From positions 1 to 7,952 of the forward strand of contig CAZJCK010000111.1 in NCBI GenBank assembly GCA_964544635.1: 7,952 bases of DNA. Reading direction: 5' to 3'. This document shows positions 1 through 6,088 of this stretch, piece after piece. Below the pieces are notes generated by a model, which made no database searches, had not been told where the DNA came from, and saw only the letters and a program-made list of their open reading frames with translations. Numbering within the stretch: the stretch's first letter is position 1; the number at the start of each line of letters is the position of its first letter. Both the position numbers and the translations under genes were made by a program. Origin of the DNA: CAZJCK01 sp964544635 (GTDB lineage: Bacteria; Zixibacteria; MSB-5A5; GN15; FEB-12).

Positions 1-69
1 CTTAGCTCAGTTGGTTAGAGCAGCTGACTCATAATCAGCGGGTCGCAGGTTCGAGCCCTGCAGGGCCCA
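1..69 (+). tRNA. tRNA-Met or tRNA-Ile2 (anticodon CAT), 5' end cut by window edge
   Basis: Cloverleaf read directly. The D arm is at 5-21, and the anticodon stem GCTGA/TCAGC (23-27/35-39) carries a 7-base loop with anticodon CAT at 30-32. The T arm GCAGG-TTCGAGC-CCTGC is at 45-61. The 3' acceptor strand AGGGCCC is at 62-68, with discriminator A69. The first five acceptor bases, predicted GGGCC, lie before the window. CCA is not encoded (TGA follows A69), so it must be added by a nucleotidyltransferase. CAT may be elongator Met, or Ile2 if the wobble C is modified to lysidine. The acceptor starts with a normal G-C pair, which argues against initiator tRNA. A 36-nt spacer to tRNA-Val suggests one tRNA transcript. 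Confidence 0.93.
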
Positions 70-105
70 TGATTTTGGAGAAAGCAAAGTGAGTGAACAA
101 CATTT

Positions 106-179
106 GGGCAATTAGCTCAGTTGGTTAGAGCGTTCGGTTCACATCCGAGAGGTCACTGGTTCGAATCCAGTATTGCCCA
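106..179 (+). tRNA. tRNA-Val (anticodon CAC)
   Basis: Complete cloverleaf. Acceptor GGGCAAT (106-112) pairs with ATTGCCC (172-178), with discriminator A179. The D arm starts at 115. The anticodon stem TTCGG/CCGAG (133-137/145-149, one T-G pair) holds the loop TTCACAT with anticodon CAC at 140-142, which reads GTG. The T arm ACTGG/CCAGT surrounds TTCGAAT. No CCA is encoded after A179. It lies 36 nt after the CAT tRNA with no promoter or terminator seen between them, so the two are probably cotranscribed. Confidence 0.95.
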
Positions 180-181
180 TA

Positions 182-210
182 TTGATATTTGATAAGTGAA
201 GCGGTATTAT
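182..210 (+). promoter_or_regulatory. Sigma-70-type promoter just after tRNA-Val
   Basis: A -35 box TTGATA (182-187) and a -10 box TATTAT (205-210) are separated by exactly 17 nt. Each box differs from consensus by one base. The predicted transcription start is near 216-218. It would drive the leader that ends in the terminator at 312-354 and, by read-through, the zinc-ribbon gene at 385. Prediction from sequence only. Confidence 0.55.
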
Positions 211-216
211 ACAATA

Positions 217-354
217 CGATGGTATTGAGTAAGTTTTTACAGGTGCGGCGAAAGCATGCGGGAGATCCGCAGATGTTGCCCGGCTGTACGGTAACGGAAG
301 AAGAAATGAAAAGACGCATTCGTCTGGCATCGCCGACGAGTGCGTTTTTTCTTT
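217..354 (+). ncRNA. Candidate structured leader or small RNA between promoter and terminator
   Basis: This roughly 138-nt stretch lies between a near-consensus promoter and a strong terminator. It contains small hairpins: GTAA/TTAC (229-232/237-240), TGCGG/CCGCA with loop GAGAT (257-261/267-271), and GTTGCC/GGTAAC with a 9-nt loop (275-280/290-295). A purine-rich, C-free linker (about 296-314) precedes the terminator. I compared it by eye with 6S RNA, SRP RNA, tmRNA and common riboswitches (TPP, cobalamin, SAM, c-di-GMP, fluoride) and recognised none. It may be an attenuating 5' leader of the downstream gene or an independent small RNA. A 31-codon frame from ATG 306 crosses it and is probably chance. 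Confidence 0.35.
312..354 (+). terminator. Strong intrinsic terminator before the zinc-ribbon gene
   Basis: A 13-bp uninterrupted stem (312-324 with 335-347, all pairs Watson-Crick or G-T) is extended past a one-base bulge (T325) by GGC/GCC (326-328/332-334) with a 3-nt loop. The 3' arm runs into a T-rich tract, TTTTTT then CTTTT (345-355). It ends 30 nt before the ATG at 385 and no promoter is visible between them. It therefore either ends the tRNA or small-RNA transcript or acts as an attenuator for the next gene. Confidence 0.88.
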
Positions 355-384
355 TGCGAGATGGCGTGAAGGAGGATCGATTCG

Positions 385-1101
385 ATGCAACAGGATCTTG
401 AGTTGCTTTTGAAACTGCAGGTAATCGACTACGATATCGGCGAGCTGGAACGTTCCAAGGCATATCTGCCCGATATGATGGAAAATCTCAATCGCGAGAT
501 CGACGACGTCAAGAAGCAGCTTCAGGAAACCGGAACCGCGCTGGAACAGGCCAGGATTCACCAGAAGAACCTCGAACTGGACATCAAGGATAAAGAGCAA
601 AAGCTGGCCAAGTTCCAGGAGCAGATGATGTCGATAAAGACGAACAAGGAATACGATGCCCTTGTCGCCGAGATCGACAACATCAAGGAGACCATCTCCA
701 ACAACGAGACCGAGCTGCTCGAAACGATCGATCGGATCACGGAGCTTGAGAATAAGCGCAAGGAACTCGATGAACGCCAGGGCCAGATCCAGGAGAACAA
801 CGCCAGGCAGCTTGAGATCCTGCAGGAAAAGGTCGACTCGATCGGCTCGAAGATGGATGTCAAGGAGAAGGAGCGCAAAGATACCCTGTCGTCGGTCCCC
901 AAGCGAGTCCTCTCGGTATACGAGCGGGTGCGCAAGGGGCGCTCCGGTGCGGCGGTGGTGCCGGTGAAGAAGCGAGCCTGCGGCTCCTGTTATAAGGCGT
1001 TGACTCCCAAGAAGTTACAGGAAATCAAGCGGGGCGACCGCATCCTCACCTGCGATACCTGCGGCCGCCTGCTGTACTGGGATGACCACCAGTCGGCGTA
1101 A
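385..1101 (+). CDS. C4-type zinc-ribbon coiled-coil protein (COG1579, formerly DUF164)
   Basis: This 238-residue protein is mostly long, charged coiled coil (about residues 20-180, rich in E, K, Q and L) followed by a C-terminal zinc ribbon. The ribbon has two CxxC knuckles, Cys199/Cys202 and Cys223/Cys226, 20 residues apart, and ends in a YWDD-type tail. This is the COG1579 architecture. Family members include Helicobacter HP0958 (FlgZ), linked to flagellar gene control through RpoN and flaA mRNA; most others lack a known role, and a nucleic-acid-binding role is only inferred. No signal peptide or membrane segment is seen, so it should be cytoplasmic. The start is set by an excellent Shine-Dalgarno, AAGGAGG (369-375), 9 nt before the ATG. 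Relatives are often encoded close to rnpB; here guaB lies between them. Expression depends on read-through of the terminator at 312-354 unless an unseen promoter exists. Confidence 0.93.
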   Translation: MQQDLELLLKLQVIDYDIGELERSKAYLPDMMENLNREIDDVKKQLQETGTALEQARIHQKNLELDIKDKEQKLAKFQEQMMSIKTNKEYDALVAEIDNIKETISNNETELLETIDRITELENKRKELDERQGQIQENNARQLEILQEKVDSIGSKMDVKEKERKDTLSSVPKRVLSVYERVRKGRSGAAVVPVKKRACGSCYKALTPKKLQEIKRGDRILTCDTCGRLLYWDDHQSA

Positions 1102-1118
1102 TCGTCAGGCATTTGTAA

Positions 1119-1146
1119 TTGACAACTCGGCACGAAAATATGTAAT
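1119..1146 (+). promoter_or_regulatory. guaB promoter placed for a leaderless transcript
   Basis: A perfect -35 box TTGACA (1119-1124), a 16-nt spacer and a -10 box TGTAAT (1141-1146, five of six matches) lie in the 51-nt gap between the zinc-ribbon gene and guaB. Counting about 7 nt past the -10 box puts the transcription start at or next to A1153, the first base of the guaB ATG. The gap has no Shine-Dalgarno. Confidence 0.55.
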
Positions 1147-1152
1147 CTCTTT

Positions 1153-2622
1153 ATGGCTACTATTATTTCTGAACCTGCATTGACGTTTGACGACGTCCTC
1201 CTGCTGCCGGCGCATTCAACGGTGCTGCCGCGCGATACTGATATCCGCACCACCATAGCGCCCGGTGTCGACCTCAACCTGCCGTTCGTGTCAGCGGCCA
1301 TGGATACCGTAACCGAATCGGACCTGGCCATCGCACTGGCCCGCCAGGGCGGCCTTGGTGTCATTCACAAAAATATGGAAATCGACGAGCATGTTGCCGA
1401 GGTGGATAAAGTCAAGCGCTCGGAATCGGGCATGATTGTCGATCCGATCACGCTGCCGCCCGACCGTACGATCGGAGACGCTCTCGACCTGATGCGCAAG
1501 TTCTCGATTTCCGGCATCCCGATCACGGAAAACGGCAAGCTGGTCGGCATACTCACCAACCGCGATCTCCGTTTCCACCGCGACCTCGATACCAAAATCG
1601 GCCAGGTGATGACAAAAGAGAACCTGGTGACGGTGAAGGAAGGGACCGACCTCGACACCGCCAAGGATCTGTTGCACCAGCATCGGATCGAAAAATTACT
1701 GATGGTCGACGACGAGTTCCGTCTCAAGGGGATGATTACGGTCAAGGACATCATGAAGCGGATCCAGTACCCCAACGCCTGCAAGGACTCGCAGGGGCGG
1801 TTGCGGGTAGCGGCCGCGATAGGCGTGAGTGATCGGGAGATCGACGAACGGGCGACCCGTCTGATCGAGGCCGGCGTGGATCTGCTGGTGGTCGACAGCT
1901 CGCACGGCCACAGCCAGGGTGTTCTCAACGCCGTCCAACAGATAAAGAAGAGGCATACCGTCGTACCGCTGGTAGCCGGCAATGTCGCCACAAGCGAAGG
2001 CGCCCAGGCGCTCATCGATGCCGGCGCCGACTGTGTAAAAGTGGGTATCGGTCCCGGCTCGATCTGTACGACACGAGTCGTGACCGGCGCCGGCGTGCCG
2101 CAGGTCTATGCCATCATGAAGGCGGTCGAGACGGCCGACAAACACAATGTGCCGGTCATTGCCGACGGCGGCATCCGGTTCTCCGGCGACATCGCCAAGG
2201 CCCTGGCCTGTGGCGCCCGGGCGGTGATGATCGGTTCGCTGTTCGCCGGCGTAGAAGAATCGCCCGGCGAAACGATCCTTTATGAGGGTCGGACGTTTAA
2301 AGTGTATCGGGGCATGGGCTCGGTCGGCGCCATGAAGCGCGGCTCCAAGGATCGCTATTTCCAGGAGCATGCCGAGGATGTCTCGAAATTCGTTCCCGAG
2401 GGGATTGAGGGCCGCGTACCGTACAAGGGTTCGCTGGACGAGTCGGTCTACCAGCTGGTGGGTGGCCTGCGGGCCGGCATGGGCATGGTGGGTGCGGCCA
2501 ATCTCGAGGAACTGAGGAACAAAGCGAAGCTGGTGACCATTACACCTGCCGGTGTCACCGAATCGCACCCGCACTCGGTGCCGATCACCAAAGAGGCGCC
2601 GAACTATCGCCGCATGTATTAG
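1153..2622 (+). CDS. guaB: Inosine-5'-monophosphate dehydrogenase
   Basis: Oxidises IMP to XMP with NAD+, the first committed step of GTP synthesis; cytoplasmic, normally a tetramer. At 489 residues it has the usual bacterial length. The N-terminus has the family segment TFDDVLLLPA (11-20). A CBS-domain pair (about 92-204) interrupts the TIM barrel; in this family it binds regulatory nucleotides. The catalytic loop GPGSICTTRV places the nucleophile at Cys305. DGG (338-340) and the GMGS motif (387-390) bind the IMP phosphate, and the mobile flap holds Arg401-Tyr402. The C-terminus has the expected ITKEAPNYR segment. The ATG at 1153 matches the family N-terminus, yet no ribosome-binding site precedes it, which fits a leaderless mRNA. 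No strong terminator follows; a 10-bp palindrome (2621-2630) overlaps the stop codon. Confidence 0.98.
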   Translation: MATIISEPALTFDDVLLLPAHSTVLPRDTDIRTTIAPGVDLNLPFVSAAMDTVTESDLAIALARQGGLGVIHKNMEIDEHVAEVDKVKRSESGMIVDPITLPPDRTIGDALDLMRKFSISGIPITENGKLVGILTNRDLRFHRDLDTKIGQVMTKENLVTVKEGTDLDTAKDLLHQHRIEKLLMVDDEFRLKGMITVKDIMKRIQYPNACKDSQGRLRVAAAIGVSDREIDERATRLIEAGVDLLVVDSSHGHSQGVLNAVQQIKKRHTVVPLVAGNVATSEGAQALIDAGADCVKVGIGPGSICTTRVVTGAGVPQVYAIMKAVETADKHNVPVIADGGIRFSGDIAKALACGARAVMIGSLFAGVEESPGETILYEGRTFKVYRGMGSVGAMKRGSKDRYFQEHAEDVSKFVPEGIEGRVPYKGSLDESVYQLVGGLRAGMGMVGAANLEELRNKAKLVTITPAGVTESHPHSVPITKEAPNYRRMY

Positions 2623-2674
2623 CGGCCGCTGACAATGAATGTAACGTTGTTTTCTTAAATAGATGAATGCTTGA

Positions 2675-3040
2675 GAAAGTGGAAGGAGCAGTCGCGCTTT
2701 AGCAGAAATGCCCAAAGTGAGGAAAGTCCGAACTCCAGAGAATCAGGACGCCCGGTAACGCCGGGGCGGAGAGATCCGACGGATAGTGCCACAGAAACCA
2801 GACCGCCCGCTCAGGCGGGTAAGGGTGAAAACGTGGTGTAAGAGACCACGGCTGTCGGCGGCAACGTCGACAGTGGGTAAACCCCGTCCGGAGCAAGGCC
2901 AAATAGGGGAAGAGGAGTTGATTCGCTCCGCTTGATTCCCGGGTAGGCCGCGCAGCGGCCGACGGTAACGTTGGCCCCAGATAAATGACTGCAGTCCGCC
3001 TTTGGCGGGCCAACAGAATTCGGCTTACCGCTCCACTTTT
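2675..3040 (+). ncRNA. rnpB: RNase P RNA, bacterial type A
   Basis: Catalytic RNA that removes 5' leaders from pre-tRNAs, working with the RnpA protein. Conserved blocks are in order: GAGGAAAGTCC (2719-2729), CAGAAACC and AAGGGTGAAA (about 2792-2830), CCGGAGCAAGGCCAAATAGG (2888-2907), GGGTAGG (2941-2947), AGATAAATGACT (2979-2990) and ACAGAATTCGGCTTA (3013-3027). P1 closes as AAAGTGGA (2676-2683) with TCCACTTT (3032-3039). Other visible helices are a very short P3 with a GAAA tetraloop (2702-2711), P9 CCCGC/GCGGG (2806-2819) and P18, 8 bp with a GTAA tetraloop (2957-2976). The L17-P6 pseudoknot is GAATCA (2740-2745) with TGATTC (2919-2924). The GGT that binds tRNA 3' CCA is kept (2942-2944). 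Ends are uncertain by about 5 nt. No terminator follows, and recJ starts 35 nt later. Confidence 0.97.
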
Positions 3041-3043
3041 CCG

Positions 3044-3070
3044 AGCCTTCATACACAGGCTATGGAGGCT
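3044..3070 (+). promoter_or_regulatory. Ribosome-binding site of recJ with alternative hairpins
   Basis: The recJ Shine-Dalgarno GGAGG (3064-3068) lies 7 nt before the ATG. Upstream, AGCCT (3044-3048) is complementary to two copies of AGGCT, at 3057-3061 and 3066-3070. Pairing with the second copy would bury part of the Shine-Dalgarno; pairing with the first leaves it free. Both stems are only 5 bp. The ribosome-binding site is sound; the switch idea is speculative. Confidence 0.4.
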
Positions 3071-3075
3071 TATAC

Positions 3076-4824
3076 ATGTCCTGGGTGAAGCGTGCCACGC
3101 CGCCCAAGTGGGTTCTGGCGCCCATGCCCGATCCCGAACTGGTGAGCAAACTGGTGAACGAAACCGGTCTGTCCGCCAATATTGTGCGCATCCTCATTAA
3201 TCGTCACCTCGATTCCGCCGACGCGATCGACAAGTTTCTTCATCCGGTCATGACCGATCTGCGCGACCCGATGGATCTGCCGGGTATGGCCGCGGGGATC
3301 GAGCGTGTCATCAAAGGCCTGTACGACAACGAGCAGATGATGATATACGGCGACTACGATGTCGACGGAATCACTGCCACCACGCTGTTGTACATGGTCC
3401 TCAACAAGCTCGGGGCCCAGGTTGATTTTCACCTGCCCAACCGTCTGACCGAAGGCTACGGCCTTTCCAACGACAGCATTGACGAGGCCAAGGCAAAAGG
3501 GGTGTCGCTGATTATCACGGTCGATACCGGCATGACGGCGGTCGACGAAGTCGCCTATGCCAATTCGGTCGGCGTTGATATTATCATCACCGACCACCAC
3601 GAACCGGGTGCCGGCATTCCCGAGGCGTGTGCCATCATCAATCCCAAGCAGCCGGGCTGCAGTTATGGTGAAGAGATGTCGGGCGTCGGCGTGGCCTACA
3701 AGTTTGCCCAGGCGCTCTACCGTGCGCTCAACCAGGATATCCGCGAACTGGAGGAGCATCTCGACCTGGTGGCGCTGGGAACCGCTGCCGACATCGTTCC
3801 GCTCATCGGTGAGAACCGTATCCTGACCCGTTACGGCATTAGCCAGATCGCCCGTACTACCAAGCCGGGCCTGAAGTCGCTGGCGTTCGTGTCGGGTCTT
3901 ATGGGTAAGGCGATCAGTACCGGTCAGGTGGTGTTCATCCTGGCACCGCGCATCAATGCGCTGGGGCGTCTGGGCGACGCTTCCCAGGCAATCCGTCTGC
4001 TCTCAACCCGCGACGAACGGCTGGCCTCCGAGATCGCCCGCAAGCTCGACAGCGAGAACCGTCGGCGCAAAGAGATCGACGAAGTGACTCTGAACGAAGC
4101 GATCGACCAGATGATGGAAGTGACCGACCTGACATCCGACCGTGCCATCGTGCTCGGCGCCGAGGGCTGGCATCCTGGTGTCATCGGGATCGTGGCCAGC
4201 CGCCTGGTGGAACGCCACCACCTGCCCACCGTGATGATTGCCATTCAGGACGGTATCGGCAAGGGTTCGGCCCGTTCCATTCCCGGCTTCCATCTGTGCG
4301 AGGCTCTCAAGCAGTGCGAGGATCTGCTGATCAAGTACGGCGGCCACAAGTATGCCGCCGGACTGTCGATCAAGGCGGAGCATATCGAGGAGTTCCGCAA
4401 ACGGTTCGTGCAGGTCTCGGAGAACCATCTTTCGACCGACGACATCATGCCCAAGCTGAACATCGACCAGGAGATTGAGCTGGACGATATCGATGACCGT
4501 TTCATGGACGCCATTGACTTGTTCGCGCCGTTCGGTCCCCAAAACATGAAGCCGGTCTTCCTGACCCGCAATGTCGAGGTGCTCGGCCAGCCGTATATCG
4601 TCGGCCGCAACCACCTGCGCATGAAAGTGCGCAAGGGGGATACAGTGTTCGATGTTATTGGGTTCGGGTTCGGCGACAAGGCGGCGCAGATTTCGTCGAG
4701 GGGTTGCCTGGTCGACATCGTCTATGTCGTGGAGTGGAATACGCACAACGGTATTACCCGCAAACAGATCCAGCTCCGCGACCTCAAACTGACCGTCGGG
4801 AGCCTCAGCACGGGATACGATTGA
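3076..4824 (+). CDS. recJ: Single-stranded-DNA-specific 5'-3' exonuclease RecJ
   Basis: Degrades single-stranded DNA 5' to 3' in RecF-pathway recombination, mismatch repair and base excision repair. At 582 residues it has the usual length. The DHH phosphoesterase core is complete: DYDVDG (93-98), TVDTG (149-152 region), DHH (173-175) and GTAADIVPL (235-243), whose Asp and His residues bind the metals. PRINALGR (291-298) and a DHHA1 domain follow, with HPGVIGIVASR (366-376), GKGSARS (395-401) and the GGH...AAG nucleic-acid motif (422-429). The C-terminal part (about 455-575) fits the OB-fold domain. The start is supported by GGAGG 7 nt upstream. The gene follows rnpB closely and its TGA overlaps the meaB ATG by one base, so it is likely read through from rnpB and translationally coupled to meaB. 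Confidence 0.97.
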   Translation: MSWVKRATPPKWVLAPMPDPELVSKLVNETGLSANIVRILINRHLDSADAIDKFLHPVMTDLRDPMDLPGMAAGIERVIKGLYDNEQMMIYGDYDVDGITATTLLYMVLNKLGAQVDFHLPNRLTEGYGLSNDSIDEAKAKGVSLIITVDTGMTAVDEVAYANSVGVDIIITDHHEPGAGIPEACAIINPKQPGCSYGEEMSGVGVAYKFAQALYRALNQDIRELEEHLDLVALGTAADIVPLIGENRILTRYGISQIARTTKPGLKSLAFVSGLMGKAISTGQVVFILAPRINALGRLGDASQAIRLLSTRDERLASEIARKLDSENRRRKEIDEVTLNEAIDQMMEVTDLTSDRAIVLGAEGWHPGVIGIVASRLVERHHLPTVMIAIQDGIGKGSARSIPGFHLCEALKQCEDLLIKYGGHKYAAGLSIKAEHIEEFRKRFVQVSENHLSTDDIMPKLNIDQEIELDDIDDRFMDAIDLFAPFGPQNMKPVFLTRNVEVLGQPYIVGRNHLRMKVRKGDTVFDVIGFGFGDKAAQISSRGCLVDIVYVVEWNTHNGITRKQIQLRDLKLTVGSLSTGYD

Positions 4825-5783
4825 TGGCTACGACTACGCTCGAACGGTTTCGCGAGGGGGACATCCGCGCCCTCTCTCGAATTGTCTCGTACATCGAGAA
4901 TCGTTCTGACGGGTATCGCGAGTTGCTGGGCAAGCTCTATCCCAGTGCCGGCAGCGCCTTGCGCCTCGGGCTGACCGGGCCGCCGGGCGCCGGTAAGTCC
5001 AGCCTGATCAACCGTCTCACCAGGCTGTATTTGACGGCGGGGAAGAAGGTCGGGATTCTGGCGGTCGACCCGACATCGCCGTTTACGGGCGGAGCGCTCC
5101 TTGGCGACCGTGTACGAATGCAGGACTTTGAACCGGGGTCGGGTGTGTTCTTTCGGTCGATGGCGACCCGCGGCGCCACCGGCGGACTGGCCGGCGCCAC
5201 CGACAATGCCGCCGTCGCCTACGACGCGTTCGGCTTTGATATCATACTCATTGAAACCGTTGGTGTCGGGCAGGTCGAACTCGATGTCATCGATACCTGC
5301 GATTCAGTGGTGGTGGCGGTCGTCCCCGAATCGGGTGACTCGGTGCAGACGATGAAGGCCGGGTTGATGGAGATTGCCGACGTGTTCGTGGTCAACAAGG
5401 CTGACCGCGACGGTTCGGAGCGGATCGCATCGGAACTGAAGCAGTCGCTGGAGTACCGCCACATGACCGAAGAAACCTGGCTGCCGCCGATTGTGCGGAC
5501 GGTAGCCACGACCAATCAGGGCATCGACGAGCTGGCCGCGATGATCGAGTCGCATGTCAGCCACATCAAGACGACCGGGAAGTACGAAGCGCACCGCAAG
5601 TTGCAGTTGCGCAAGAAGATCCTCAACATTCTCAAGAACCGATTCGAAAAGGATCTGCTCGACAAGCTGTCGGGAGAAACCAGCCTCGACGAACAGGTCG
5701 AGCGGATCACGGCCGGTGAATCGAACCCCTATACGATTGCCGACCGCCTCTACCGCGATCACCTGACGGTCCATCCGGCCTGA
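4824..5783 (+). CDS. meaB: MeaB/ArgK-type GTPase, B12-mutase chaperone
   Basis: G3E-family GTPase that gates adenosylcobalamin delivery to, and protects or repairs, B12-dependent acyl-CoA mutases (MCM and ICM). It has 319 residues, the usual length. Visible motifs are Walker A GPPGAGKS (53-59 region), VDPTSPFTGGALLGDR (81-96, Mg2+/switch region), RSMATRG (111-117), switch-type ETVGVGQ (144-150) and the guanine-specificity motif NKAD (191-194). The C-terminal helices (about 255-319) match the dimerisation arm. The start is the ATG at 4824, sharing its A with the recJ stop (TGATG). The same frame is open further upstream, but that would add about 40 Arg/Gln-rich residues inside recJ that are foreign to the family. 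The Shine-Dalgarno is weak, consistent with coupling. The mutase it should serve starts 390 nt downstream. Confidence 0.95.
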   Translation: MATTTLERFREGDIRALSRIVSYIENRSDGYRELLGKLYPSAGSALRLGLTGPPGAGKSSLINRLTRLYLTAGKKVGILAVDPTSPFTGGALLGDRVRMQDFEPGSGVFFRSMATRGATGGLAGATDNAAVAYDAFGFDIILIETVGVGQVELDVIDTCDSVVVAVVPESGDSVQTMKAGLMEIADVFVVNKADRDGSERIASELKQSLEYRHMTEETWLPPIVRTVATTNQGIDELAAMIESHVSHIKTTGKYEAHRKLQLRKKILNILKNRFEKDLLDKLSGETSLDEQVERITAGESNPYTIADRLYRDHLTVHPA

Positions 5784-6040
5784 CAGTTTCCGTTTAAGAA
5801 AGACTGGCACCCTTATCGGCGCACCACCGCGCCGACGCGTGGCGTCGCTTGTCCGGGATGTCTTGCGGCGCTGGTACCGTACACTCCGCTGCGGCTGCGC
5901 CGAGCCCGTCATCTCGGCGATGATCCGCCGGAGGCCCCTTGAAATGCCATCCCGGGCCGGAGCCGCCAAACAGCGATCGCAGATGGGGGATGCAGTTCTT
6001 CGAGTGCAGGCCGGTCGGCGCCACGGAGCTGTGCCTGATT
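5784..6040. other. Hairpin-rich non-coding gap between meaB and the mutase gene
   Basis: No convincing gene is seen on either strand; open frames here have low-complexity Arg/Gly/Pro-rich translations and no ribosome-binding sites. The DNA is GC-rich and dense in perfect inverted repeats: TCGGCGC/GCGCCGA with loop ACCACC (5816-5835), overlapping CGACGC/GCGTCG with loop GTG (5833-5847), and CGCCGAG/CTCGGCG with an 8-nt loop (5898-5919). GGCCC/GGGCC follows at about 5932-5962. GGCAC (5806-5810) and GTGCC (6031-6035) could be the ends of a small inverted-repeat element of about 230 bp, but the match is weak. It might be a dispersed intergenic repeat, a structured RNA or a decayed gene. The sequence does not decide. 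Confidence 0.4.
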
Positions 6041-6046
6041 TCTCAC

Positions 6047-6063
6047 GGTTAAGTTATTTAACC
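6047..6063. repeat. Perfect inverted repeat GGTTAA-N5-TTAACC upstream of the mutase gene
   Basis: Six-base arms GGTTAA (6047-6052) and TTAACC (6058-6063) flank GTTAT in an AT-rich stretch 111 nt before the mutase ATG. A further ATTTAAC half-copy lies at 6151-6157. The symmetry and size resemble an operator for a dimeric regulator, but a short RNA hairpin is equally possible. No regulator gene is in the window. Confidence 0.35.
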
Positions 6064-6088
6064 ACAGCCTTTTGTTCGTACTACATTT

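Noticed and set aside
125..600. Two minus-strand open frames (112 and 153 residues) over the tRNA-Val gene
   Set aside because: Their ends are the familiar false translations of tRNA genes (GFEPVTSRM and WIRTSDLS types), and they run antisense to the well-supported zinc-ribbon gene.
2623..2660. Terminator after guaB (GACAA...TTGTT plus T-rich stretch)
   Set aside because: The stem is 5 bp, mostly A-T, with an 11-nt loop, too weak to call.
2623..2674. Promoter for rnpB in the guaB-rnpB gap
   Set aside because: CTGACA (2629-2634) and TTAAAT (2655-2660) are 20 nt apart, too far for a confident sigma-70 promoter. One likely exists, but I cannot place it.
4704..4823. N-terminal extension of MeaB to an ATG at 4704
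   Set aside because: The 40 extra residues are Arg/Gln-rich out-of-frame recJ sequence with no family match; ATG 4824 overlapping the recJ stop gives the normal MeaB length.
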